This document shows positions 39,046 to 50,130 of a DNA stretch of 64,000 bases, piece by piece. The stretch spans positions 495,660-559,659 of the forward strand of contig KQ965743.1 of assembly GCA_001574975.1 (NCBI GenBank). The letters run 5' to 3'. Each line of letters begins with the position of its first letter. The first letter of the stretch is position 1. A program made the translations under genes and the position numbers. This DNA is from Gonapodya prolifera JEL478. Its lineage: Eukaryota; Monoblepharomycota; Monoblepharidomycetes; Monoblepharidales; Gonapodyaceae. Below the pieces are notes generated by a model, which was not told the DNA's origin, searched no databases, and saw only the letters and a list, made by a program, of their open reading frames with translations.

Positions 39046-39219
39046 TCAAATCGTTTCTGCTTCGGACTTGGTCTTACGAACATACTCCGCCAAGACTTCA
39101 GAACGGGTCGCTTCTTCGTGAAGAGGGTCATAGGAGGTCAGGGAAATTCGGAGTGTTCGGTCCGACTCATCAGAACCCGCGGATGTGTCCCCTCGGTGCT
39201 TTATTGCGATTTTCCCCAT
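39046..39219 (-). CDS. Candidate 57-aa small protein
   Basis: A short ORF starting ATG at 39219: MGKIAIKHRGDTSAG, then RTLRISLTSYDPLHEEATR and an end in AETI. Composition is balanced and helix-friendly, unlike chance ORFs nearby, but there is no recognised family and no independent support. It could instead be a last exon. It lies in the gap between convergent-side ERCC1 and the OPT gene. Confidence 0.3.
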   Translation of the reverse strand: MGKIAIKHRGDTSAGSDESDRTLRISLTSYDPLHEEATRSEVLAEYVRKTKSEAETI

Positions 39220-39406
39220 CTAATAAACAATCTGGAGCGATGGTAGTGTGCGATTGTAGTGTGCGGCTCCCCGAGCCATCGTCGAACGATTTTATTCCAT
39301 CTCACAGCGGAGGTCGGGCTTAATTAACCTTTGCACCTTCCCTGGGTACCACACACTGACTGGCGGCTTGAAAAGGACGTTTCACACCCAGCCACTACGA
39401 ATCCAA

Positions 39407-42161
39407 ATGATTGATGAGTCCGAGAAGCGCAGTGACTTCCCTGCTGGCAGTGAGAAGCATACCTTCATCGACGAGGAGCGGAGCCACGACGAACGAGTCG
39501 AGTACCCTGTCCACGACGATGAAGGGTTCGAGTTCACTTGGTAAGGAGAAAAAAAAAGTACATTCACTTTGACATCCACCAAACCAACTAAACACGGAAT
39601 CTTACTCGTATTTCTCACGCAGGCGCTCCTCCATTGTCGGCAGTCTTCTTGGATGCATTGTCGCCGCGTCCAACTTTTATCTTGGTCTCAAAGTCGGATG
39701 GACCTTTGGCGCGTCCATCTTCGCTGCTGCGTTCACGTTTGGTATACTGAAACCCCTCAGCAATGCCCTCCCTGTCGCGTTTGGCGGTCGGTATTTTGGG
39801 CCGAGAGAAAATGTCACGGCCCAAACAGCGGCCTCCACGTCGGGGGGCCTTAGTGTTGGTGAGGCGCTCGAGTGTTGGTCAGCGTGTGAATATGTCTGAG
39901 TGGTTTTGTAGGTATGATCACCGCAATCCCGGCCATGTATCGATTGGGATTATTGAGCGACGACGTCACCAAAGACACCCTTCGACTCACCCTGTGGACC
40001 ATAGGTAAGGTTTTCTTCGTTCTATTTTCTTCGTTCTCCTAAATAATACACTGCTCCCATCCCTCCAGCTGCGTCCATGTACGGCCTCTGCTTTGCCGTA
40101 CCACTTCGCAAATACTGTGAGCACTTCTCAACCCGACTAGTCTTCGAAATGCAGAGTCAAGCATTTTTTCCCCCCGCAGTCATCATCAAACTCCGTGACA
40201 AGATTCCCTTCCCAACTCCTACCGCAACTGCACAAACGTGAGTACTTGCCGTTCTCCAAAGTAAGTCCACTTTTAAAATCCATTTGCATGCACACATCAG
40301 CATCAGAATCCTCCATTCGTCCACCACGGGCGCGAAGAATGCCATGGATAGTGTCAAGGCGATGGCAGCTGCGTTCAGTAAGCTTGCTTCCTCTCACTTG
40401 GTTGTGATGTGTCACAACTAGAACATGTGTGCAACCTTAGTCGCTTCCGCACTCACGACGCTCATAAGCTACTGGGTACGTTCATACTTCCCTTATCACT
40501 CAAACTCGTTCATAACATCCTCACCCCATTCTACCTTTCTCAAACGCAGATCTACATCTTTGACAAAATTCACATTACTTACTGGATCGGCCGCGCCACG
40601 GGCAGCGCGTTCCTGCAGCGCGCAGACGTGACGTGGGGATTCTACTTCACACCGAACTTTGCCTTCTTCGGGGCGGGCTTCATCACACCGCCGAACGTCG
40701 TGTTCTCGTTTTTGGCGGGATCCATCATAGCATTCGGCATTGGTGGTCCTATCATGCTGGATCACGGGTGAGTATTGAATCCACAATGACCTCTCATAAC
40801 CTCTCCCCGATGGCTCACCCGATCCCTCCATCACCCCAGATACCTCACCTTTGCTCTTGGTTGGGGCCGTCCCGGGAACGGCTCTGCCCAAAGCTGGTGG
40901 TTCTGGCCCGGTATCTCGCTCATGATCGTCACCGCGTTTGCTGACCTTTTCTCCAATTGGTCCGTGATGTGGGTGTCCCTGAAGAGCGCGTGGAATGAAG
41001 TGACACAGAGCGTCGTGAGAGTGCGAGGAAGGTTGGGTGACAAGATGGTGGAGGCGGAGGAGATGGACAAGAAGGATGCGAGAGTGGAGGTCGATGATGG
41101 GGACGATGGTTTGCCGGGAGTGCCCTTCGCGTGGTGGGGTAGTGGGCTCTTGGTTTCTTTGATTTCTACCTGCTTCATCATGGGCTTCCAATTCGGCATT
41201 CCCGCATACCAGTCCATCCTCGCCGTCATATTCGCCTTCTTCCTGTCCATCGTGGGCATCTTTGCGGCGGGACAGACCGATATCAACCCCATCTCGACAC
41301 TGGCCAAAGTCGTCCAACTTGTGTTCGCGCGCATGCCTGCGTCCTCGCTGCAGGACCTGCAACGGTCGAACCTGTTGTGCGCCGCGGTGACGTCGTCGTC
41401 GGCCAACCAGAGTGTAGACATGATTGGCGACTTGAAAACGGGCCATCTCATCGGGGCGTCACCGAGATCGCAGTTCTTGGCTCAGCTCGTCGGGAGCTTC
41501 TTTGCAGTGATCATGAACGTATCGTTGTTCACGTTGTTCGCGAAGGCGTACCCGTGCATTACGAATGTCATGGACACGTGCGAATTTGGGTAGGAACTCA
41601 GCGGTCTGCTTCCAATTTTGTCGATGTCCCTGTAACCACTGCATTTCTGTTTAGACTCTCACCGATTCTTTCATGGCAGAACGTCACAGTTTTGCTCACC
41701 CAGAACCCTTTCATACCTTTATCATCCGTCGCTACGGCCATCGTGTGCGCCGTGCTGGCTGTCATCTACGTTTTTGTCACGTCCAACTACATCCCTGACG
41801 AGTACTACCCCTACCTTCCCAACCTCAACGCGGTAGGACTCGGGTTCATCGTGCCCCAGCCATCTACACCGTTGGCTATGGCGTTTGCAGTCATTGTTAA
41901 GCTGCTTTGGCAACGCTATCACAAGTCCAGTAGCGACAACTTGTGCACCGCTGTGGCGGCAGGGGCCCTCGCAGGCGTGGGGATCACAGGTATGCACTGA
42001 TATTGGTGTTCCATTTCGCCCCACCGTTCTCACGCGATTTTTTTTGCTTACGTATCTCAAAAGCTCTTGCGCGCGCGGGTATGAAACTCGGTGGTGTACC
42101 GAGCAACTTAGTAACGTTCAACTGTCCTCTCAACGCGAGTGGTGCCGTCGCTTGTCTCTAG
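39407..42161 (+). CDS. Oligopeptide transporter (OPT family)
   Basis: Eleven exons give 693 aa: 39407-39540, 39623-39858, 39912-40004, 40069-40116, 40180-40237, 40301-40377, 40441-40475, 40550-40767, 40840-41589, 41655-41989, 42064-42161. About 14 hydrophobic segments are present. Family signs include NFYLGLKVGWTFGASIF early, GFYFTPNFAFFGAGFI, WFWPGISLMIVTAFADL, QTDINPISTLAKVVQLV with DMIGDLKTGHL, and NLNAVGLGFIVPQ near the end. It resembles the YSL/OPT branch of proton-coupled importers of small peptides or metal chelates at the plasma membrane. The N-terminal 45 residues are acidic and soluble. The substrate cannot be told. Confidence 0.88.
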
Positions 42162-42517
42162 TTCTTGGAATTTTGAAGGCCGGTGGCCTGGGAGAGTTGT
42201 GACGTGTGTTTAATAACGGTCATCATCTAAATATTTACCAGAAGTACAAGTGTTGTCGTGCTGTATCAATTCTATCGCCTTCATGTAAAGTAAATGTTAG
42301 AACACAAACGAATCGGGACCTTTCCGGTCCACTGATACTTCCAGATGCCAATCATAACTCGTCCGCTTCGACCACTCTCAAAGTCGTCCACCACCACGAG
42401 TTCATTTGAGGAATGACATGTGCTGCCTGGTTCTGTGGCCACATCCGATCATTCGATTCCGAGCAGCTGCGAATCCCGCGACGATAAAAAAAGGTGGAAG
42501 ATTCGAACGTCGGAAGA
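42162..42517. other. Intergenic gap
   Basis: A 356-bp spacer with no coding or repeat signal seen; probably the 3' end of the transporter transcript and the promoter of the crotonase gene. Confidence 0.5.
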
Positions 42518-43382
42518 ATGTCGGAATCGCTTCTGCTGGTGGAACGTGATGGTCCAGTGGTCCTTGTCACGATGAACAGGCCCAAGGCAATGAACTCCCT
42601 ATCGAAAACCCTGCAGCGAGAGCTTGCCCAGACCCTCGCTCGACTGGATGGGGACTCGTCAGTCCGCGCCATTGTTCTGACCGGAAATGGAGATCGCGCA
42701 TTCACCGCCGGCTTGGATCTTAAAGAAGTGGGGAGCACTGGAATCCAATCCAGTGCAGCGGGCGCGTTCGGCGAGGACCTGATGAAAACTCTCGACGGAA
42801 TGAGCAAGCCAATCGTGGGAGCTGTGAACGGAGTTGCAATTACCGGGGGATTTGAAGTTGCGCTGGCGTGTGATGTGTTGGTTGGATCGACGAATGCACG
42901 TTTCGCTGACACGTGAGTATTACTTTGTGCGGCGGACATTGTGCGTTGTTTTTACAAACGAGAGGTGTGCCATGTATTCACACACATACCTGCGCAGACA
43001 CGCCCGAGTGGGTGTCATTCCGTTCTGGGGTCTTTCGCAGCGGCTTTCTCGCCGAATCGGCATTTCCCGCGCAAAGGAGATGTCATTTACAGGAAACTTC
43101 ATCGACTCGGATACCGCTCTCGCTTGGGGCCTCCTCAATAGTGTCGTTGCGCCTGCGGAACTTGTGCCATTCGCCAAGAAAATGGCACACGACATGGCAA
43201 GCGATCCCGGCATGGTGCAACGCTACAAACGACTCATTGACAGTGGCTATGAGCGCTCGTTTGGTGAGGCGATGGTTCTCGAAAAGGACGTTGCGATGAA
43301 AGAGATTGTGAAGGTCACTGCGGAGAGTGTCGAGGGGAAGAGACGAGCAGTGTTGGAACGGAATCGTGGGCAAAAACTGTAA
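42518..43382 (+). CDS. Enoyl-CoA hydratase/isomerase family protein (crotonase)
   Basis: Two exons, 42518-42912 and 42998-43382, give 259 aa, the usual crotonase length. Visible features are VTMNRPKAMNSLS, the oxyanion-hole segment FTAGLDLKEV, VNGVAITGGFEVALACD and THARVGVIPFWGLSQRL. The first catalytic glutamate of rat enoyl-CoA hydratase (Glu144) is present in GFEVALACD; by residue count the second (Glu164) is His here (in ADTHARVG). Members with this His are common in a bacterial-like EchA subgroup, so the reaction may not be classical hydration. No peroxisomal SKL end is present (it ends NRGQKL). It converges with the M60 gene. Confidence 0.87.
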
Positions 43383-43524
43383 TTTATCTACACCAGTTTC
43401 CCTCTTGAGGGGGCGTATCATAAATTATTTCTACGTTTGGAGGATGGTGCAAAGATTCTGCAAGGGGGTTGGTCTGGTGCTACCATCGGCCAAACCCAAA
43501 ATTTGTATCGGCCGGACACCTGCC

Positions 43525-46500
43525 TCAACTCGGTTCCGAATAAATAGTCGTTGAATTAATCGTAAGAGGGGCTCCGACTTTATCCACGGGAGATATAATG
43601 TCACGCATCGGGAAAAACACTTTGGGTACTGGGTTTAAAGAGAAGGAAGCCACTTGAGCACTTGCAGCAGCGGTGTAAGAGACTCCCCACGTATCAAACA
43701 TGGGCCGCATATCTACTCCAATGATGAATGAGGTCGAAATAACCATGAAATCGTTCCCACTTATACTTGACGGATATGACGTGTTGTACAGTGAAAAGCC
43801 CAAAGGAATCGCAGTGGTAACATTCCAAGTGGAGCTTGCAGCGGCAACATTGCGCTCTTGCAAGTAAGAGAGCGTGACGAAACCCCATCCATCTCCCAGA
43901 CCTGTGCCATAGTGTCGCGCATGCTCAATGAGTTGACGGTAAAACATGAGTCTCTGCGAATTTTGTGCGGCGTAAGCGGGGTTAGCCCAAACGTTGGTGT
44001 ATACGGCATTGAAGGGGTCAGACGTGTTCAGGGCTGCTTGCAAGTATCCAAAAGCAGTCTGACCGATCCCCACACTCCGCGTCTTTTTCGCAGCTTGGCC
44101 CTCGGGAGATCGATTCCAGCGAATGTAGACGCTTGTGGGGAAAAGATTGTTGGACACTTCGGTGGATCTGTCGTCGTATATCTTGTGCCGCCCCACTTGC
44201 AGATTATGACCAATCTCGTGTGTTTCGCCCCACCCGATGGGATCAAAGGGCCAGTTTTCGTCAAATGGATTCCCGCTTGTCCCAGCCCCGTTTATAGCAC
44301 GGCTATCGCTGATCACATGCTGCACGACATCCCGTCGATGTTGGGAACCCACGCAGTCCCACGAACGCGATGCACAGAAGTTGACCACCTCAGGAGACAA
44401 GCTCAGCTGCCCTGACGCCGAGTTGAACCCTGCGAGCTCGTAGGTCGCCTTGATGGTGTATTGCCACGTCAGCTGACCTAGCCAAGTCACGTTGCCGTAG
44501 TTCTTCATGCTCTGGTTGAAGTGGTTGAGCCTGGAATGCAAGATAAGCGTGTCCATGTTGATTCCCACCCAGTTTGTAGGAGTGCTCTTCAACTCGGCCT
44601 CGAAGGCGGCGATCTCGGTGGCATTTGTCACGCTGCGCAAGACCGGGTGCGTGATCACACCGTCCACTTGTACGGAGACAGTTTGCGTAGCGCCGCTGGG
44701 GGCATCCACATGCAAAATCAGCGTTCCACCGTGAGGACTTGTGATTCGAATCGTATTGTTCACAGTGAGTTTGGAGAGTGGGCTGGAGACTAAGTATGGA
44801 CGGTCCAGCCCTTGCGGCTCTTGAAAAACCCAAGTTGTGTCTCTGACCATGTTGAGCCCGAATGTGACGGTCGCAGTCGTGTTGTCGACTCGCGTTATTA
44901 CCATGGTGCGCCCAGGGATAACGTACAAGCCAGTCATGTAGTCCTTTGTCCCGGTTAAAGGAGTGTCGACAGATACCAAGCGTGAAATTGTCGGCACCGT
45001 TACAGGAATAGTCGGGGCAAAGGTGCCCAAACTTAGAGCCAAGGTCGTATTGTCGCGGTGGATGTACGCGACGTGATCTGCAAAGTACGCGCGGTACCAC
45101 GCCGTGGCGTTTGCAGTCTTACTCAGTGGATACGTGATGTTCTCGCGGTACTTGTCGCCCAGGAGGATCAGCATGCGCTCCATTCTGTACCTGGACGAGT
45201 TCCGAAAGATGGCCGTGTTGGACTGGTCGAGCGCCCTGATTGCATTCCTGATATTAGCGGCGGGGTTGCCAAACTCGGCCATGAACGTTGCATCGGCCGA
45301 GCAAAAATTTCTCGCGACGTTGACGGCGCAGCCGGACCAGTTTGAGCTGAAGTTTCCTGTCTCGAGACGGGTCAGCAGGGTGCTGACAACGTCCAACGCG
45401 TTTGGGGAAAAGGGTAAACCGATGTCGGGGTCGAAAGCGTTCAAGCCTGAGGGTGTTGTGGAGACGTCGATTGAAACACGATTGAACGAGATGCCGACGA
45501 GGCTAAATCTGCTCACCGTATTTGTTCCAGTAGTTTATCGTGACTGACAGTGAAAGATAGTCAAGCACCCTACTCGCAAGGTCATTTGCGTCGCGGTAAT
45601 GGTGCAAGTACAACAGAGGTATACCGCGAGCCTGCGCAGCAAGCACGGCATTCATTACGAGGGAGCCATTGTACGCAGTGGGACCTTGTTCCCTGCCCAG
45701 AATGAGCAGGTCGACTTTCCCGGCGCCAAGGCAGGCATCTAGGAGCGCCCCGTCGCAGCGGTTGTCGGCTTGGCTCCCGGTGTTGAGTGTCACGTTGTTG
45801 ATGGTGACGTTGGGGAGTTTGGAGACAAGCCAGGTCCTGGTAACGTGCGACCAGCGTCAGGGCCACAAGGGAGTAGAAGGTTGAGTGGGATGCGAGGTGT
45901 CAGGATCACGAGGTAGCAGGAGGTGGCGCGACGCTACCTTGTCGCACTCTCGTGAGGAAACCAGTACGTCTCAGATCCGGGAAGATGTGCTACGACCACC
46001 CTCTGGGAGGTCAGGTCGCTCTTCCCGGTCAACCACTTGATCACGTTGACCATAAACGCATCCATATTTGCGTTTCCTCGCACGCCCAACGGGTTGTTCC
46101 CGAAAGCAGCGTAGCGGGACTTGTAGTCGCTGACACCTGCGAACGCCAAAGGCGCTCCGCTCCTGTCGACGGCGCCAGTTGAGTAGGACCAATTTGCCAC
46201 CAGGATGGGTTTGTTTTTCATTGTGTCGAGCGTGGTCAACCAACACGAATCTTGAGACGGGTTCCACGTGATATTGTCCAGCGTGTTGAGACCACGACGT
46301 TGGAGTGTTACGCCTGTGGAGAACATGGTCTGCTTCATTGAACGGTATTCGGTCTGTTGGTCTGAGACAGCCGATTGCGCAGCCGCGACAATGAAGCTCG
46401 CGGAAATGGTTCCCGGGGATCCGCCTTGCATTGCAGACGCGAACGGGTCTGGCGTTGCTGAGGGTGACGGCGACGCCGAAGTGGTAGCACTTGTGGTGGA

Positions 46501-46866
46501 TGAGCTTGCCACCAACGCTGCCGTTGTCCTCGTTGTCGTTGTCGTCCACGTCGCAGAATTCGAAGTGAGAGTCGCAGTGGTATATTGCGACGTCGTAGAG
46601 CTCGTCCCACCTTCCGAGTCCGGTGACGCTGTGGAGCTGTTCACCTCGTTTCGGCGCGCAATTCCAACCCCAAGACCGACTGCCAGCGAGAGCGCGACCA
46701 CACAGGATGCGATCACTGCTATTTTAAGTTTTGCGGATGTGTGCGCCCATCTCTGGCGCAAACTTGTGTGCGCGCTCTTGCTCGGGTGTGTCTCTGCGGT
46801 GGGCTGTGTCAGGTACGCGTTGCTCGCCTCCTCCATCGTCTGCTGCTCGATGTCGTCTCGTGCCAT
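43525..46866 (-). CDS. Membrane-anchored M60-family zinc metallopeptidase (ImpA-like)
   Basis: Three exons, 45938-46866, 45517-45836 and 43525-45446, give 1,056 aa. The start MARDDIEQQTMEEAS is followed by a cytosolic part and one signal-anchor helix (IAVIASCVVALSLAVGLGVG), then a Ser/Thr-rich stalk, so this is a type II membrane protein facing outward. An ImpA-type N-terminal domain follows (LLILGREQGPTAYNGSLVMN, LLYLHHYRD) and then the M60 domain with zinc motif THEIGHNLQVGR at 44206-44220 and a downstream Glu (STEVSNN). M60 peptidases cleave glycoproteins such as mucins. Numerous N-x-S/T sites fit a surface enzyme. The intron at 45447-45516 was set by the join NYWNKYG to LNAFDPDIG. Confidence 0.85.
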
Positions 46867-47303
46867 CCTGCGCTGCGCCTCCGGAGTCTGCTGCCGTGGA
46901 TCCCTCGCCTGTCGTGTGTGTGCGTGCGAGAGCGAGTGTGTGTCACTCTTGTTGAAATTCTGCCGGACATCCAATCATATTTGACTACGCAGAAAGAGCT
47001 AGTTTGATAAGCTAGTAGTTTAACCTTTTCTTTTGTCTTCGTTCTTGGACAGAATCATATTGACGTGTGTGGGCCGGCTATAGTTTAACCTTTTCTTTTG
47101 TCTTCGTTCTTGGACAGAATCATATTGACGGGTGAGGACCGGCTAAATTCTAACAACTCTCGCTGCGGTCAGAAAAACCATCGGCAATAATCTCGGAGTC
47201 GTTCTTGCCTCGCTTTCCATTTTCAATCTTTTGTAAGTCGTGTATTCAAAAACATGCAAATCTATGTAATGTCATCAAGTTTAGTTTAATGCAACTAGAC
47301 TCG
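46867..47303. other. Region between M60 start and AIF2-like gene end
   Basis: Upstream region of the M60 gene. It holds the 65-bp tandem duplication described separately and a short stretch that is probably the 3' untranslated end of the AIF2-like gene. An open frame continues upstream of the M60 ATG, probably 5' leader. Confidence 0.5.
47016..47145. repeat. Tandem duplication of a 65-bp unit upstream of the M60 gene
   Basis: Two adjacent 65-bp copies, 47016-47080 and 47081-47145, each from TAGTTTAACC to CCGGCTA. Three mismatches, all in the last 20 bases, separate them. It lies about 150-280 bp upstream of the M60 start codon, so it may duplicate promoter elements; copy number could also be a tandem-repeat polymorphism. 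Confidence 0.9.
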
Positions 47304-49247
47304 TCAGTGGGGCATCTCCACTGCAAGTGCTTTCCATTGGGCTGGTGCCATCGCGTCCTTGGACTTCATGCTCTTCGCCATCCAGTCTCCAACTACCCCC
47401 ACCATTGGCATCTCGACACGTCCGCCGTTGCGACCGATCATCTAGAGATNGTCCTTGGACTTCATGCTCTTCGCCATCCAGTCTCCAACTACCCCCACCA
47501 TTGGCATCTCGACACGTCCGCCGTTGCGACCGATCATCTAGAGATCCACCCATGCGTGAAACAATGAAACTGGGAAAGTGGGACCATTCGTTTACTCACA
47601 ACCGAACCCATTTGCATCACTCCGCCAAACTCCTTGAGTTTGCTAGACGCTGCCTTGAGGAANNNNNNNNNNNNNNNNNNNNNNNNNNNNNNNNNNNNNN
47701 NNNNNNNNNNNNNNNNNNNNNNNNNNNNNNNNNNNNNNNNNNNNNNNNNNNNNNNNNNNNNNNNNNNNNNNNNNNNNNNNNNNNNNNNNNNNNNNNNNNN
47801 NNNNNNNNNNNNNNNNNNNNNNNNNNNNNNNNNNNNNNNNNNNNNNNNNNNNNNNNNNNNNNNGTGGAAACATCCCCGAACGCAAACACTTGCGGAAGCC
47901 CCTCGACGTCAAGCTGGAAAGTCTTTTTGCTCCGCAGCTCTCCCGTTTCCGTGGCGTACCCAGCGGGGAAAGATTCCGCGATGAGGGAACCGTTGAAGCG
48001 TCCATTTCCAACACAGATGAACTGCAAAACAATCTTCAAGCTTCGAAGCCACCTGCAAATCTCACTCGGCAACACACCTGCATATCGGATTCCACTCCCC
48101 GTCCGGTGCTCGTTTTGAGCGTCCTTCTGCCCGTGAAGGCAAACTCTACCGAGGTGAACTCCTCCCTTGCCAGCTCCACCGCTTCACCCAAGATGACTGT
48201 GCAGCCAAGCTCCTCCAACTTGTGCTTGACAGCGTCTCTCATTTTGTCAGACACGTTGTTGGCTTCAAGGAGTTTCTTTCCTGCGTGAATAAGCGTGACG
48301 GGCTTGTTGGGGAAGTCGGTCAAGAGCTCGCCGGCGACTTGAAGATACAAGCGTCGTGTTTGTAGGGGGAAGACATTTGTTGAGGAGACGCTCAAGAGTG
48401 AAAGCGGTTCAACATCAACTCACTCTCTGAAAACCACGGGAGTACACAAATTTCAAGCGCAATAAGGTTTGCGAGCAAAGTCGAGGTGGAACAAGGCAAT
48501 GAGATTTCCCCTAAAAGCTAGCTCAGGTGGAATCGTGGTTACCCACCGACTCCAACAGCTCCACCTCCAACCACGACAAACGATTTTGCCGACTTGACGT
48601 TTTCCTGAATCTTCTGGTACACCGCCTTTGCCGAAGCCGCCTCTGAAACACGAAGCGAAGGATTCCCATCAGTACATAAAGGTATTATTGTCGTCAACTC
48701 GCTTACAACTCACTTGGTTTGGTTGGAAACTTCGCAATCTCCCTGTTGTTGGCACCCGTCGCGAGAACGAGGTAGTCGAAGGGCATGACTTCTGAAGTGG
48801 CAGTGACCAAGTGTGTCGCTTCCACAGACTGTTCGAAAGTCTTCAGTTTCTAAACCACCGATAGCGCAAAGACAATGTGCGGACTTACTTGAATGAAAGT
48901 GTTGGTTTTGACTTTGAGGTTCGGCAAATCCTTGGCGACGTTATCGTACGGAACAAACAACTGCTTCTCGAATCCGGGCTCCACGATAGCGCGTGGAGAT
49001 CCAATCGAGTGATGAAACGTATCCCTCCGTTCAATCATTGTAATTTCCACCGGGAAATTTTTAAGTGCGCCGGCTAGCTTTTGCGAGGCTGTAGTCCCCG
49101 CATCTGCATGTTCATGTTGCGTTTCAGTCTCGTCAGTACTGACGCCATCGCCGCCCGTCAGTTTTCACTGCGCCACTCACACCCGCCGCCGACCACCACG
49201 ATGCGCCGGGTCTGGCCGTCCTTGAAAGATTTGGAGCCGAAGAGCAT
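47304..49247 (-). CDS. AIF2/FSP1-like NAD(P)H flavoprotein, interrupted by an assembly gap
   Basis: Minus-strand exons: 49181-49247, 48889-49103, 48714-48849, 48547-48642, 48078-48337, 47864-48021 (runs into the N gap), 47600-47662 (out of the gap) and 47304-47537. The protein starts MLFGSKSFKDGQTRR, then IVVVGGGYAGTTASQKLA (FAD), FDYLVLATGANN, SFVVVGGGAVGV (NADH) and VFAFGDVS, and ends GRNGGRVEMPMVGVVGDW and VEMPH. The order matches AIFM2/FSP1, which reduces quinones with NAD(P)H. The last exon contains an exact 95-bp duplication joined by one N; one copy is enough for a continuous frame, so this looks like assembly error. Where AIF proteins usually have GVELAGE, the exon join reads GVVAGE. 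Confidence 0.8.
47355..47545. repeat. Exact 95-bp direct duplication around a single N
   Basis: Copies 47355-47449 and 47451-47545 are identical and separated by one N at 47450. Both lie in the last exon of the AIF2-like gene. Perfect identity plus an N at the joint is the mark of two contig ends that overlap but were not merged. Confidence 0.92.
47663..47863. other. Assembly gap (201 N)
   Basis: A run of unknown bases inside the AIF2-like gene. It hides the rest of the exon ending VFAFGDVS and the start of the exon beginning at or above 47662. The true length is unknown. Confidence 0.99.
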
Positions 49248-49484
49248 GTTTGATTTGCGTTGAAGTGCAGTATGGATGCGAGAACCTGGGTGTGCGGTGA
49301 ACCTTTTAAAAGCGGATAAAGCGGGTTTTAACTTGATCACCAAACCCCAAGGTACATTCGTAAGCCCGAGGTAGCATCTGTACCTTGCCAACGAAACGCA
49401 GTCTAACGTTATTGCATAAAATACATTGAGGCGACACAATCTCATAATCAAGATCTCGAAAATAGGAACGATATCGTCGGGGCG

Positions 49485-50130
49485 TCAGACTTCCTTTTTG
49501 GCCTCGGCGTCAGTCGATTCCGGACTGTGCTGGTGTTCTCTCTCACCAAAGCTTTTAAGGGGATAGGTTTTATCCATACGGTCGGAGAGAAATTGAAGTG
49601 TCGTTTTGACTCACCCAATATAAGTGAACGCCTTCTCCACGGCCCACTCTACGGGGTGGTCGAAGATAAATGGCAATGCGGGTACAACTGCCAATCCCGC
49701 TATAGTTGGACCTGGCGGTTTGGTTCGAGGTATCTGACCAGGAAGGTGAGACACAGTCTGGAAAATAAACTCACCCCATCGGCGAAGCATAACATTGCGC
49801 GTAGTCCGCTTCAACAGGCTACTCGCGAGGTGCACCGTTTGGTGTATTGTGAACGCGGGCCTTTTCATCGAAGCAGGTGTGGGTTCGTCAAGGTTTGACT
49901 AGTGTATGGTCCGCCCAAGCAACGACTCACAGCGCCATACTGGCCAGACTTTGAAACATTGCCCTCTTCACCACAACTTCACCCACGTCACGGTTCGTGG
50001 CGCCGGGTTTCCGGCGCTCCAGGTATCCCTTTGAGGACAAGTAGATGAGAAGGTCGACGCGTACTTGAGCAACACGTACCTCAACCCAAAGCGTGACGAT
50101 GTGCTCGATAAACTCAGGGCGTACGTTGGA
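49485..50130 (-). CDS. MTFP1: Mitochondrial fission process 1 (MTP18)-like protein, 5' end unresolved
   Basis: Four exons at the 3' end are clear: 49931-50130, 49775-49860, 49615-49711 and 49485-49524, all phase-consistent. They read KRAMFQSLASMAL joined to PAFTIHQTVHLASSLL, then GPTIAGLAVVPALPFIFDHP and the end STDAEAKKEV. This matches the MTFP1 core (WQALASVAIPGFTIN and the IIHPIDRSVD region), with His-Pro conserved. MTFP1 is an inner-membrane protein needed for mitochondrial fission. The first exon listed begins SNVRPEFIEHIV. An N-terminal exon with the usual GEAFR motif should lie upstream, in or beyond the repeat-bearing stretch 50.2-51.8 kb, but was not found. Confidence 0.68.

Noticed and set aside
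40496-41446. 316-codon ORF on the minus strand rich in Arg and His
   Set aside because: It is the shadow of the OPT transporter exons, which have clear family motifs and consistent splicing.
47355-47545. True tandem exon duplication in the AIF2-like gene
   Set aside because: Exact identity with an N at the joint points to assembly, and both copies in series would break the reading frame.
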